The notes beneath the pieces are model-generated. The model saw only the letters and a program-made list of their open reading frames with translations. It was not told the origin of the DNA and ran no database searches. A program made the translations under genes and the position numbers. A stretch of 64,000 nt of DNA from Flavobacterium phragmitis. Its GTDB lineage: Bacteria; Bacteroidota; Bacteroidia; Flavobacteriales; Flavobacteriaceae. The first letter of the stretch is position 1, and every line of letters begins with the position of its first letter. Positions 50,622-61,700 of this stretch are shown here, in pieces. The stretch is from positions 214,164 through 278,163 of the forward strand of contig NZ_FOMH01000010.1 in the NCBI RefSeq assembly GCF_900112575.1, written 5' to 3'.

Positions 50622-52271
50622 TTATGGCAACCATCTTGTATCTCCTACTCTGTTGGTCACAATTGGAGAATTAGAATCTTTGATCATCAGATTTCCGTTT
50701 GCCGGATCGACAAATAAATTCTGTGCACTCACTCCTAATTCGGTTCCCTGTATAGCAGAAGCTCCTAAAAGATAATTTGTTGTTGTATAATTATTACCAT
50801 ATGTGCTTGTTGTATTGGCTCCAATGGCCTGAATCACTTTACCGCAGGCAGAAGCTAACAATACATTTTTAAAGATCAGCGTAGATCCTACAGCAGACGG
50901 AATATTGATTAACGCTCTGTTATAAGCATAATCGTAAATCGTAATATTCTGATATTCCAAATGAATTGGATAAGCAGATGTGCCGTAATCCCAAAGGTTT
51001 TTAAAGTTTCGGTTCTGATCTGTTGTCTGATAGTAATCTCTCATGAAAGTACAGTTGGAGAAAACTGCTTTTTTCACATTGTCAGCTCCGGCAGAACCAA
51101 AGGCAAATGTTCCATAAGGCCCAGTGTGGCCTCCAACCTGATCAAACGTACAGTAGCTCATATCAAAATTTCCTATTTCTTTGTATTTACCATTCCCCTG
51201 ATGTCTCCAGAAACCGCGTTTGAAATAATTGAAAACACAGTTATAAAATGTAATCTGATCAATCTTCCAGGCAGTTCCACTATTGAAGAAATAACTCGCA
51301 TCGATAGTTTGATAGAAACGGATATTCTCAAAAGCCAGAGAAGACAAATAAGAACCTTCAGCAATATTCCAGTTTCCGTTCATTTCAATCTGAGGACGTT
51401 CTCCCTGAGTTCCTCCAGTCAATTTAAATCCTTTGGAGATGGTAAACGGAGTAATTTTAAACAAAGAACCTGCTTCAAGGAAATATTCTGTTCCTTCTGG
51501 AATAGTCGGGTCGTCGTTGTTTGTTCTCAAAATAGCATCTAAGTCAGCACCTTTTGCCACAATAATTGTAGAAGCTGAAGGCCCTGCAGAACGGAAAGAA
51601 ACCTGATTGTATGGTTTATCGTAACGTCTTGGTTTAATATTGTCAAAAATGTTTAAGTTGTATAACGTATTTTTCTCCAAACCGGTTACTTTAGCTTCTC
51701 CTTTAGACATTTCATCGGCTGTTAATTTACGTCCGATTGCTGGAAGTTCTAATGACTGAGCCGGCTGTACGGAAATACTATCCACAGGATTTTTGGAAGA
51801 AACTGCCCATGTTACTGTAACATCTGTTTCGGTAATATTTACTCTTTCTACAGGATTTAAAATAGGATCAAATGGCGGGCGATCTTCTGTCAAAGCATTC
51901 GTATAAGCCCATTGCGAATTGTGTGCTCCGTTAATATGATTCGATCTTACTCTGATATAAAACTGTGTTTTATAAGGAATATCATCCATTAAAATCTGTG
52001 TATCTGTCGTAGTATAAGATTTATAAAGACTTTTATAATAATTGTCCAAATGCAATTCTACTGTATAAGAGGCCGCATCGTTTACTTTGTACCAAACCAC
52101 AGCAATCGAATTGCTTTTTACCAAAGGTGCTGTAAGAACAAATTTTGGCTGAAATAAATCCTCTACGGGTTTATAGCGGAATTCGTCATTGTCACAGGAT
52201 TTTAGTATTTCTCCAAAAACAATTAATCCGATAAGGGATAAAATGTAAATTAGTTTTCTTGAATTTTTCAT
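50622..52271 (-). CDS. Surface lipoprotein with fibronectin-like and DUF4957/DUF5123-like beta-helix regions (SusE/F position)
   Basis: 549 residues. The lipobox is ILKSC with Cys26, followed by DNDEF. Two Ig/Fn3-like domains come first (about 40-130 and 140-230), then a parallel beta-helix-like region with repeated NCTF/YCTF/FENIRF strands (about 250-545), ending GDTRWLP. The last region resembles the 1785-2107 part of the large pectinase, which ends GDPRWL. The position directly after SusD (11 bp) suits a SusE/F-type surface pectin-binding protein. No catalytic residues were recognised, so binding is inferred. Confidence 0.8.
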   Translation of the reverse strand: MKNSRKLIYILSLIGLIVFGEILKSCDNDEFRYKPVEDLFQPKFVLTAPLVKSNSIAVVWYKVNDAASYTVELHLDNYYKSLYKSYTTTDTQILMDDIPYKTQFYIRVRSNHINGAHNSQWAYTNALTEDRPPFDPILNPVERVNITETDVTVTWAVSSKNPVDSISVQPAQSLELPAIGRKLTADEMSKGEAKVTGLEKNTLYNLNIFDNIKPRRYDKPYNQVSFRSAGPSASTIIVAKGADLDAILRTNNDDPTIPEGTEYFLEAGSLFKITPFTISKGFKLTGGTQGERPQIEMNGNWNIAEGSYLSSLAFENIRFYQTIDASYFFNSGTAWKIDQITFYNCVFNYFKRGFWRHQGNGKYKEIGNFDMSYCTFDQVGGHTGPYGTFAFGSAGADNVKKAVFSNCTFMRDYYQTTDQNRNFKNLWDYGTSAYPIHLEYQNITIYDYAYNRALINIPSAVGSTLIFKNVLLASACGKVIQAIGANTTSTYGNNYTTTNYLLGASAIQGTELGVSAQNLFVDPANGNLMIKDSNSPIVTNRVGDTRWLP

Positions 52272-52282
52272 GATTGATTCAA

Positions 52283-54178
52283 TTAAAAATTAAAACCATA
52301 ATAATTTTGAATGGCTCCACGATGATCTGTAATCACCTTTGATGGATAAGGACATAAATAACGCAACGGATTATTTGGTGAAACCGATGAAGCATTATTG
52401 TAGTTAATGAATCCTCTAAAACTCCATTTTATCTCATTTATCGGTTCGTAACTCGCCGTATCATTATTTAAGGAATACCAGCTTATCGCGAACGGATGTA
52501 CGGTATAACCAGCAGGATTTGCCGTCAGAATTTGATTAATTCCCTGTATATCCAGAATTTTTCTGCTTGAGTTAGCAGGATCCGTAACTAATTTATAATA
52601 GACATTCCCTGGAACCTGATCGATTCCCGGAACATACGCTCCGTTAGCGACACGTCCCCAGTTGAATAATTTGTAATACTGGTTGTAGACCACTTCACTG
52701 TATTTATTCCAGCGCGCTAAATCGAATTTACGTTTGCTTTCTCCTCCAAACTCCCATTTACGTTCATCCATAATGGCTTTAAAGAATAATTCTGGCGAAG
52801 ATTGAGCGTTTACATAATTATCTACTTTAGCTCCCCAATCCGCTTGTGCGAAGGCTCTTCTTCTCACACGTCTTAGACATTCTTTAGCGTCTTCGCGTGG
52901 ACCAAAACGTTCGTTTACAGCTTCGGCATACATTAATAAAACATCAGCAAAACGCATCCAGGAATAATTGACTCCAGTTCCTTTTTCACTAGTGCCTCCC
53001 AAAGGGCTTGTCATGTATAATTTAGACCATTTTCCAACGGCTAAACGAGCTATGCCCAAACGCATTTCCTGATTTAAATTTAAATCGTAACCATAGGGAG
53101 CACAAGTAACATCTCTCCTTAAATCTTTATTATCAAATGAAAAAAGATATTCGCCACATAAACTTAGATTTCCAGAAGCTGATCCATAAGGATGATTTCC
53201 GGACGCAATAGGAATTCCGGCTAAATAACCGTATTCACCAGAAGAGTTTTTCAACATGGCGATAGAGAACATCACATCATCATTAACTGGAGTTTCCCAG
53301 TTGTTTTGTTTGATCCAAAACTCTCTAAAACCTAGTTTTAAATCGTGCTGTTTTCCCTGAATCACTTTATCTAAATACTGAATTGCGATATCATAATACT
53401 GCTCATAGTTTTTTCCTCTTTCCATGTGGCCAATATTCGCCGGATTGTTTTCGTCTGGGCGAAGTGTCCATCCACCACGAGTAAGAGCCAGTAAACCAAT
53501 CAATCCCTGATTAAAACTTCTTGAAGCACGTTCTACACCATAGTCTAATTCGCTTGCATTTTTCATCAAAGGTTCAACTGATTTCAAATCGTCAATAAGA
53601 AACTCTAAAATGGTATTTCTATCTGTAACTCCCACAGCGAAGTTTTCATCTCCTGTTGAAGATTTAGTTCTAAAAACAACATCACCCCAAATACGAATCA
53701 TATCCAAATAAACCATCGCACGGATTGTTTTTACTTCACCGTACATCTGCATTACATTAGAAGGCTGCGTTTTTGGATCTGTTTTGTATAAATCTGAGCT
53801 TTCGATTCCTTCAATAACATCATTTGCCATATTAATAATTTTGTACATTGCACTCCAGGTTGAATTTAACGTTGTCCAATAAGGTTTTGGATCGTAACAA
53901 GCAATGTCAGAACCGTTTCCGTTTACTGTATTGGTTCCAACACCAGCCATTTCCACATCGGTATTGGTATTAAAAACAAAAGCAATACGGTTCGAATAGG
54001 CATCTTCAGCAAGCATCAGTGTATAAACTCCTGCAACAGCAGACTGAATGTCTTTTTCTGATTTAAAAACTTCTGCCTGAGTAAAACCTGATCCAGGCTG
54101 TACATCTAAGTACTCTTCGCAACCTGTAAAAGTCAGCGCAAAAATCAACAGAAAACTTAATACTATATTTTTCATCAT
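52283..54178 (-). CDS. SusD/RagB-type lipoprotein (pectin locus)
   Basis: 631 residues, longer than the SusD of the peptidoglycan locus (578). The lipobox LTFTGC gives Cys19 (counting the first Met), followed by EEYLDV, an acidic surface signal. RagB-type features include AEVFKSEKDIQSAVAGVYTLM, TIRAMVYLDMIRIWGDVVF and the SusD signature MDERKWEFGGESKRKFDLARW at about 480. It should bind oligogalacturonide or a related pectic glycan and sit on the SusC at 54200, whose stop is 21 bp upstream. Confidence 0.94.
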   Translation of the reverse strand: MMKNIVLSFLLIFALTFTGCEEYLDVQPGSGFTQAEVFKSEKDIQSAVAGVYTLMLAEDAYSNRIAFVFNTNTDVEMAGVGTNTVNGNGSDIACYDPKPYWTTLNSTWSAMYKIINMANDVIEGIESSDLYKTDPKTQPSNVMQMYGEVKTIRAMVYLDMIRIWGDVVFRTKSSTGDENFAVGVTDRNTILEFLIDDLKSVEPLMKNASELDYGVERASRSFNQGLIGLLALTRGGWTLRPDENNPANIGHMERGKNYEQYYDIAIQYLDKVIQGKQHDLKLGFREFWIKQNNWETPVNDDVMFSIAMLKNSSGEYGYLAGIPIASGNHPYGSASGNLSLCGEYLFSFDNKDLRRDVTCAPYGYDLNLNQEMRLGIARLAVGKWSKLYMTSPLGGTSEKGTGVNYSWMRFADVLLMYAEAVNERFGPREDAKECLRRVRRRAFAQADWGAKVDNYVNAQSSPELFFKAIMDERKWEFGGESKRKFDLARWNKYSEVVYNQYYKLFNWGRVANGAYVPGIDQVPGNVYYKLVTDPANSSRKILDIQGINQILTANPAGYTVHPFAISWYSLNNDTASYEPINEIKWSFRGFINYNNASSVSPNNPLRYLCPYPSKVITDHRGAIQNYYGFNF

Positions 54179-54199
54179 TTTGTGATTTAATTCGTTTAA

Positions 54200-57100
54200 T
54201 TAAAATGACAGCTGTACTCCAAAAGCGTAATTACGCGTTCTTGGATAAGCGTTGTAGTCTATATTTGGCGTAAGACCGGTTTCTAAATTGATATCCGGAT
54301 CGTATCCTGAATAATTTGTCCAAACAAACAAGTTGCTTCCTGTAGCGTACAATCTCACTCTGCTTAGGCCAATTGCTTTACTTTGCTGTTTTGGAATGGT
54401 ATAACCAATACTCAATGTGTTTAATCTTAAAAAAGAACCATCTTCCACCGCATAAGACATCGCAATAGGACGACCAATACTTACCGGATTCCACATCGTA
54501 GCGTTTTCGTTTTGTTTTGCCAATAATTCAGGAGAATAACGAAGATCGTTGCCCATGTCGTCATAATTTCTCCAACGTTTATCCAATCCTACTTCCATTC
54601 CAAAATTGTTTTGGTTATTTTGGAAGAATGAAGTCATCATAATTTTATTGGCATTGTAAACATCAAAACCATACATGAAATTGAAGAAAGCAGTTAAATC
54701 GAAATTTTTCCAAACGGCATTTACACCAAATCCACCAGAAAAATCAGGATTTGTATCTCCAATAACTTTTCTGTCTTTGTCACCAATTACATAGCTGTTT
54801 GGATCTGAAGGATCAACAGGAGTCAGTTTTTTAAACTTGGCATTTCCCGGAACCGGATCTCCTGAAAGATTTTTAGAATTAGCTACTCCCTCTTTTAATT
54901 TCCAAGTTCTGGTTACGGCATCAAAAGATTCGAAATCGTCCATAGTATAGAATCCGTCATTTACGAAACCGTAAATCAAACCTTTTGTTCCGCCTACATA
55001 AGCGCGGTAATCATCGTCGTTTAATAATTGAGTACTCGCCCAGCCCGAACTTAAAATCCATTCCTGTTCTCCGCTTGCCAATTTGTCAATTTTATTTTTG
55101 TTGTAACCAATGTTGAAAGTCAGATCAACCTGAAAGTCTTTTTTTGTGATTACACTTCCGTTAAGCGCCAATTCAACTCCTTTATTAGAAGTCTGTCCAA
55201 CGTTGGTCATCATTTTGGTAAATCCTGAAACTGATGCGATATCAGACGGTACCAATAAATCTTTTACTTTATTGTAATAGAAATCCAATGTTCCAGTTAG
55301 TCTTTCTTTGAAGAAACCAAAATCAAGACCTGCGTTTGCTGTATATGTCGTTTCCCATTTTACATTTGGATTGTTCAGATACTGGCTGTTGTAAAAATTA
55401 TAATAGTATTGATTTTCTTCACCCCAACCTATAGAACGATCTCTAGAAACACCATAATATTTTGCGTATAAATCGGCTTTAATTCTATCATTTCCTGAAG
55501 CTCCATAACTCAAACGAAGTTTAAGATTAGAAACCGTCTGACTCTCTTTTAAGAAACTTTCGTTTGAAATTCTCCATGCAAAAGCTCCCGCAGGGAAAAC
55601 GCCCCATCTATTGTCAGGGCCAAACTTTGTAGAACCGTCCGTACGAACCGTGAATGTAAATAAGTAACGATCATCATAACCATAATTTGCTCTTCCAAAA
55701 AAGGAAGCAATTCTGTTCGGCGATTCAGCCAATGAACCGTTATCAAAAGGAGTTCCTAAAGCCAGATTATCTAATGCTTTTGGTCCTGAAATATCATCAG
55801 GAAAATAACGGGAACGGTAAAATTTGGCTTTAGATTCCTGATCTTTTATCTCCTGTCCAATCATCAACTGAAAATCATGTTTTTCTTTTAATTTGAATCC
55901 GTAGTTTAATACGTTATTCAACTGCCAACGTGGCGATTGTGTCATGGACCAATATACTACAGGAAGATTATTATTATCTGTTGCGATACGCGTATCTGTA
56001 CCATAGAAACGTCCGTCTTCCTGATATTTATATTCGTAACCAAAAGAAGAACGAAACGTCAATCCTTTTTGGATTGTCCATGTCAAGGCTCCTTGTGTAT
56101 TAAAAATTCTCGTAATACGTTTACGATAATTTTTGTCTGCTTCTTCAAGCGGATTAAAACGAGGCTTTGTTTGATAATCTTCGGGATCAAAATAAGTATT
56201 ATCATCCGGTAAAGTCATGTAATCTTCCAAACCTCGAGTTGGTGCTTCGCGTAAAGCTCGAAGCAAACTCACACCATCTGTTCCAGAACCATCAATAGTC
56301 TGATTGGTTAAACGGGTTTGATATTCAAACAAAAGGTTATCCGTCAGCTTTGTATTCATGATCAGATAAACATAATTCTGACGCATTCCTGTTCCTACCA
56401 AAGCTCCCGGCTGATCCTGATTTACAAACGTGAATTTGAATTTTGTTTTTTCGCTTCCGCCATTCACATTGATATCGGTATATCTTGAAATTGGGTTGCT
56501 CCCGAAAATTTCGTCCTGCCAGTCCGTGCCTTTGTTTCCTTTATAAATGTATAATTCGTTCGCCTTACCATACTGATTGTAAAATCCGGTTGGATTAGAA
56601 CTTCCTTTACGTGCATTCTCGTACTGCAACATCACAAACTCATACGGATCCATTACATCCAAATGATTGGCAAGTGTTTTAATCTGCGTATAGTTGTGAA
56701 CGTTTACCTGAACTTTTCCAGCTTTAGGAACTTTAGTCGTGACTATAATTACTCCATTTGCACCTCTGGCACCATAGACAGCTGTTGACGCCGCGTCTTT
56801 TAAAACTTCTACAGACTCGATATCTGTTGGCGGAATATCATTTAAATTGGCAACTTCAAATCCATCAACCAAAATCAAAGGCGAATTATCTTCTGTAATA
56901 GATCCTCCTCCACGAATTCTAATTTTCACCTCTGCTCCCGGCGAACCATCTACAGTGGTAACCTGAACTCCCGGAAGTCTTCCTGTCAAGGCTTCGGCTA
57001 CGTTTGCTGTTGGCACTTTTGCCAGTTCCGTTCCTTTTATACTGGCAACGGCACCTGTTAAGTTTTTACGTTTTTGAGTTCCGTAACCAATAACAACCAC

Positions 57101-57421
57101 TTCATTCAATTCGCTGTTCGATTCTTTCATTTGAACCGTAATTCCAGATGTGCGTCCTTTTACGGCAACGGTCTCATCAGTCAGTCCAATAAATTTGACA
57201 ATCAAAACTGCTGTTGCGGGGTCATTTACAGCTATGCTGAATTTCCCGTCGAAATCGGTAACCGTGTTGGTATTTTCATTTTTTACAATAATAGTTGCGC
57301 CCGGAATAAGTCCCATATTATCCCTTACTGTACCGCTCACAGTAACACGCTTCTGAGCATAAGCACCAAATGTCAAACATAAGACCGCTAAAATGCCCCA
57401 GATATGTTTTTTCATCTTCAT
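54200..57421 (-). CDS. SusC/RagA-type TonB-dependent transporter (pectin locus)
   Basis: 1073 residues. Signal peptide ends at GAYA-Q (Met3 is an alternative start). A carboxypeptidase-like regulatory domain (about 25-100) has TVTDFDGKFSI. The TonB-box-like stretch ELNEVVVIGYGTQKRKNLTG follows, then the plug (VLKDAASTAVYGARGANGVI) and a barrel ending RNYAFGVQLSF. It should import pectic oligosaccharides together with the downstream SusD. It belongs to the operon after the HTCS-adjacent lipoprotein, and the candidate operator at 58521-58556 lies at the head of that group. Confidence 0.95.
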   Translation of the reverse strand: MKMKKHIWGILAVLCLTFGAYAQKRVTVSGTVRDNMGLIPGATIIVKNENTNTVTDFDGKFSIAVNDPATAVLIVKFIGLTDETVAVKGRTSGITVQMKESNSELNEVVVIGYGTQKRKNLTGAVASIKGTELAKVPTANVAEALTGRLPGVQVTTVDGSPGAEVKIRIRGGGSITEDNSPLILVDGFEVANLNDIPPTDIESVEVLKDAASTAVYGARGANGVIIVTTKVPKAGKVQVNVHNYTQIKTLANHLDVMDPYEFVMLQYENARKGSSNPTGFYNQYGKANELYIYKGNKGTDWQDEIFGSNPISRYTDINVNGGSEKTKFKFTFVNQDQPGALVGTGMRQNYVYLIMNTKLTDNLLFEYQTRLTNQTIDGSGTDGVSLLRALREAPTRGLEDYMTLPDDNTYFDPEDYQTKPRFNPLEEADKNYRKRITRIFNTQGALTWTIQKGLTFRSSFGYEYKYQEDGRFYGTDTRIATDNNNLPVVYWSMTQSPRWQLNNVLNYGFKLKEKHDFQLMIGQEIKDQESKAKFYRSRYFPDDISGPKALDNLALGTPFDNGSLAESPNRIASFFGRANYGYDDRYLFTFTVRTDGSTKFGPDNRWGVFPAGAFAWRISNESFLKESQTVSNLKLRLSYGASGNDRIKADLYAKYYGVSRDRSIGWGEENQYYYNFYNSQYLNNPNVKWETTYTANAGLDFGFFKERLTGTLDFYYNKVKDLLVPSDIASVSGFTKMMTNVGQTSNKGVELALNGSVITKKDFQVDLTFNIGYNKNKIDKLASGEQEWILSSGWASTQLLNDDDYRAYVGGTKGLIYGFVNDGFYTMDDFESFDAVTRTWKLKEGVANSKNLSGDPVPGNAKFKKLTPVDPSDPNSYVIGDKDRKVIGDTNPDFSGGFGVNAVWKNFDLTAFFNFMYGFDVYNANKIMMTSFFQNNQNNFGMEVGLDKRWRNYDDMGNDLRYSPELLAKQNENATMWNPVSIGRPIAMSYAVEDGSFLRLNTLSIGYTIPKQQSKAIGLSRVRLYATGSNLFVWTNYSGYDPDINLETGLTPNIDYNAYPRTRNYAFGVQLSF

Positions 57422-57579
57422 AACTAGAATATTTCTTTAATTATTTTAAAAGCCAATTATGGATTCACAAGAAACAGCAGGAAGTTACTATGCCAATACA
57501 TCGTACTGCATGTTCCTGCCTTTAAGAAATCCGTCAAAGAGGCTAATTATATTTTGTAAGTATTTTAGAAAGCAGTATT

Positions 57580-58338
57580 TTAAAGTGCGTTCAAATAGAA
57601 ATCGGCATTTGTGACTTTGTTGGCTTCAATCGCAAAGGTTCCTTCGATCTCTTTTGTTTTAACGACCTGCTGATTTTGATCTAAACATTCGATTTTAATT
57701 CGGACATTGTTTGCAGGATCGCCTGTTTGAAATAAAATAAAATCTTCTGCATAATTAATTCCACCGCTCGTTGTGGCTTTGCTTCTCGTTACGAACATAT
57801 CTTCGTTGATATAAGTTCCGTCCAAAACTTTGTAACCGCTTCTTTTTACTGAAATTGTTGTTTTAATGGTGGTGTAACTTCTATCCGCATTTACATCTAA
57901 AGATTTTAAACGAAGTATTCCCGTTCTGGTCTTAATATTCAATGTAAGCGGTTGATCAAAAGGCGAAGCGTAAGGCATCGCGTCCGAAAGATTCACATGC
58001 TGATTGGCTAATGCCGGCTGTGGCACAATAAGGTCATTCAGATTTGTTGGAGACGGAATCATTTGTTCCGGATAATCTGAAGCTACAAATTTGTATTTTC
58101 CATCATCTAGCGAAAAAGGATAAAGCGAACTGTAGTTGGCAAAATACTCTCCGTTGTCTTTGTACACAAAAAGCGGTCTTGTAGAAATTCCGACATTCAG
58201 GTTCCAAGGCACATCATTTAATTGAAAATCTAATAGTTTTACTGTAGAACTTTCGTATTTAAAATCGTCACTTGAACAGGAACTTAATATTGAAAGCAAT
58301 ATTCCTGCTCCAAATATTAATTGTTTCATGATTTTCAT
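57580..58338 (-). CDS. Lipoprotein of unknown function, first gene after the HTCS operator
   Basis: 252 residues. The lipobox SILSSC gives Cys21, followed by SSDDF. The mature part is beta-rich (ILRLKSLDVNADRSYTTIKTTISVKRSGY). I do not firmly recognise the family, but small lipoproteins in this position often are glycan-binding or structural accessory proteins. The stop lies 158 bp before the SusC start, and that gap has a weak stem-loop (GCAGGAA with TTCCTGC) that might adjust expression. The gene is preceded by a candidate HTCS operator and TAGTTTTG -7 box. Confidence 0.75.
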   Translation of the reverse strand: MKIMKQLIFGAGILLSILSSCSSDDFKYESSTVKLLDFQLNDVPWNLNVGISTRPLFVYKDNGEYFANYSSLYPFSLDDGKYKFVASDYPEQMIPSPTNLNDLIVPQPALANQHVNLSDAMPYASPFDQPLTLNIKTRTGILRLKSLDVNADRSYTTIKTTISVKRSGYKVLDGTYINEDMFVTRSKATTSGGINYAEDFILFQTGDPANNVRIKIECLDQNQQVVKTKEIEGTFAIEANKVTNADFYLNAL

Positions 58339-58492
58339 AACAGCAAAATTTAAAGATGACTACTATTTTGCTTTTCGAACTTTCTACAGCTACAGTTTGC
58401 AGATTTTGGTTTTGAGAGTTGAGTTAAAAATTTGGTTTGGTTCATAATTTTGGTTTTAAGGTTAGTTAGTAAAATCATTTCCGATTATGAAG

Positions 58493-58500
58493 CAAAACTA
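58493..58500 (-). promoter_or_regulatory. -7 box of the lipoprotein-SusCD transcript
   Basis: The minus strand reads TAGTTTTG, a TAnnTTTG match. Twenty bp separate it from the nearest candidate HTCS half-site at 58521. No -33 TTG is present, as expected where an activator replaces that element. Confidence 0.55.
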
Positions 58501-58520
58501 GATATAGCGTATTGTATTGA

Positions 58521-58556
58521 GGGGTAAATTTTGCTTTTCGAAAAGGGTTAAATCGC
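58521..58556 (-). promoter_or_regulatory. Candidate HTCS operator pair before the lipoprotein-SusCD group
   Basis: On the minus strand the half-sites are GCGATTTAACCCTT (58543-58556) and GCAAAATTTACCCC (58521-58534), in direct repeat with an exact 22-bp period, two helical turns, as expected for AraC-type binding. The same layout recurs twice before the GH3 gene at 63358. Confidence 0.55.
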
Positions 58557-58662
58557 TATTTCACCTTAAAAACATAGGTTTTTACTAATTATCAATACCA
58601 TTTTTTATTTTATGTAAAAAAATATTCACAAATAAAAATACATATCACAACAAAGAAATTCT

Positions 58663-58698
58663 TAAAAACAAAAAACTCGTTACTACAAGTAACGAGTT
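58663..58698 (-). terminator. Intrinsic terminator of the HTCS gene
   Basis: Eleven-base perfect arms (58674-58684 and 58688-58698) around an ACA loop. On the minus strand the hairpin is followed by a T-rich run (58673-58663). Confidence 0.85.
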
Positions 58699-58724
58699 CA
58701 AAAATCAGTTTTTAAATACTATTT

Positions 58725-61700
58725 TCAGCGAAATTGCCTGCGATATTCCGCAGGAGTATAATTGTATTTTGATTTAAAACATTTTCCGAAATATTTCAAA
58801 TCACTGAAACCGACTTCAAAGCAGATTTCTTTAATTAATAAATCTTCATTTTTCAGCAGATTCGCCGCTTCATTTAATTTCATGTCTCTTATAAAAACAA
58901 CTGGAGAAACTCCAGTAACATCTTTCAGTTTATTAAAAAAACTGGCGCGTGACATGCACATCAATTTTCCTAATTCATCTACGGAAAAATCGGTTTTAGA
59001 AATATTTTCTTTTACAAGTTCTATGACTCTCAGCATAAATTTATTGTCTTTCTCCGAAATCTGTAAAGGCTCTTCTTTTGCAATTTGTGCAATACTTCCT
59101 GTTGAGTACAGCTGCTGTAGACGAATACGCTGTTCCAGAACATTTTTTACTCTTGCTTTTAAGAAACTCACATTAAAAGGCTTTGTAATATAATCATCGG
59201 CTCCATATTCCATTCCGGCTAATTTGCTTTCGATAGCCGTTTTTGCACTCAATAAAATAACTGGAACGTGACTGATTGCAAAGTTGTTTCGAATAATTTT
59301 GAGCATTTCTATCCCATCCATTTCCGGCATCATGATATCACTAATTACAAAATCCGGTGATAATTCCTCCGCTTTCATATGACCCTCTTCTCCATTTTCG
59401 GCGGTATAAATAGTATAATCCTCTTTTAAAATAGAAAGAATAAAATTTCTCAATTCGGGATCATCTTCTACTATTAAACCAACTGGTTTTTCTCTTATTT
59501 CTTCTGTGATTGGTTCCTCATTTACTATTTCATTCTGTTGAATATCTTCTGTAAAATGTTCCTCTGTATCTTCAAAATGAATTTCAACATCATCAGAAAA
59601 ATGATCGTATCCTTTTTGGAAATTTATTTCAAAGCTGCTTCCCTTTCCTAATTTGGTTTCAACTGAAATTTCCGCTCCGTGTTTTTCAACCGAATCTTTT
59701 ACAATCGAAAGACCGATTCCAGTGCTTGGATTAAAAGGATTTTCATTGTAATTAGAAAAACGTACAAATAGTTTCTTCTGAACCACCGCACTAATTCCAG
59801 GGCCATTATCAATTACTTTTAAACAAACCTTTTTCTCGGTTTCCTCAACTTTTACTTCAATAACATTTCCTTTTTTACAATATTTAAAAGCATTGGAAAG
59901 CAAATTTACCAAAATTTTATCCAGACTATCAGGATCTGCCCAAATATGGGGTTTGGTTTGACTGATACTCACTTTCAATTGTATATTTCGGCGCAGACTT
60001 ACTTCTGTAAAACCCTCGCAAACTTCTTTTACAAATTCGCCTAAATCAATTTCGCGAACTTCCAGCTTTCTGTCCTGCATTCTTCTAAAATCGAGAATCT
60101 GATTGACTAAATTCAATAATTTATTGCTGTATTTTTCAATAATTCGAAGCTGCGATTTTGCCGATTCATCCAGCTTATTATCTGAAAGCATCACTTCTAA
60201 AGGAGCGGTAATCATCGTAAGTGGTGTACGGATTTCATGCGAAATATCAGTAAAGAAGTTTAGTTTCAAGGCGCTAACCTCTTTCTCTACCCGTACATCA
60301 TTTCGCAGTTTTAGTATTGTAGAAATCGCACGTCTCACCAATAAAAACAAACCAACAGCAAATACCAAATAGCAGAAATAAGCAAAATAAGTTCCCCAAA
60401 TAGAAGGCTTAATCGTTATCTTGATTTGTCTTTCGTTATCCAGCCACAAATTATGTCCATTTGTCGAAGATACTATTAAGTTATACGTTCCTCTTCCCAA
60501 ATTAGTATAGTTAATCGACTGACCTCCTTTTAGATAATTCCAGTCTTTATCGATTCCTTCCAATTTATATCGATAAACAATATTCTCATTTTTAATATAA
60601 TCCAAAGCCGAAAACTGAACTCTAAAAAAATTCTGATCGTGTTTTAAAGTAACATCAGTTAAAAGATCAGGATTCTTTGGTGTCTCTGGATTTACTTCAA
60701 ATAATTCTTTATTGTTAACCAAAAATCCAGAGATCGCTAAATAAGGTTTAAATTTCGAAGATTTAATGGCTTCCGGCTTAAAATAAATTATTCCATCTGA
60801 ATAACCAGCCACTATTTCACCATTGGATAATCTGCATTTTGTTGCTTCTGAGAATATTTCGGTTCCTATAATCGATTTTAATTCTGGAAAAGTTTCGCTG
60901 CTATTGTCTTTTGGATCAAAACGAACAATCTGGTTATCGCCCATGAGCCATATTTTTCCAAATTTATCTTCCTGCATTCCTACAACACCTTCTAAAGGAA
61001 ATCCGAAGTTTTCACTCCAAAATGTTTCCTCTTTTATCTGATCATATTTATTGATATCAACCAGAATCAATCCTTTTCCATTTGTAGATAATGCCAGTTT
61101 TCCTTCTGAAGTCACTATAATATCCAAAATATCATTTCCTGAAGCCTGAAAATGATCTTTAAACTGCATTTTATCTGCCGATAGTTTTTCACCAGATAAA
61201 GAAAATAATCGATAAGAGGAAACAAAGAAAACTCTATGATCCTTGGTTTCTACAACCGAACGAACTTTATCTGCTCTACCGATTGGATAATTTTTAAGTT
61301 CATTACGATAACTGATAAAACTCGTTTTCCCAGCCGATTCTTTAATCAAATTAAGTCCGCCTCCCCAAGTTGCCAAATATATCTGGCCATTTGAAGATTG
61401 AAAAATTTTATAGATATCATCAGAACTTATGCTGTATATATTGTCTTTATCATATTTGTACTGTTTCACAGAAAAGCTCAAAGCAAGCGGTTTTGGGGTC
61501 AGACAGAAAACGCCATTTCCTCTTGTTCCAATCCATATTCTTCCTTGTGCATCCTGCATCATACTGTAAATATCGGCTCCCCAGCCCGGACTATTTGAAG
61601 ACAAAGTACCGTCTGAGCCTAAGTTTCCAATTCTTTTTTTCTGTGCATCAAAAATTTCAATTTTCTCATCACGACTGGCGACCCAGAGATTTTTCTCTCG

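Noticed and set aside
50961..51542. 193-codon plus-strand ORF opposite the surface lipoprotein gene
   Set aside because: It lies entirely antisense to a gene with a lipobox and a recognisable domain order; no independent support.
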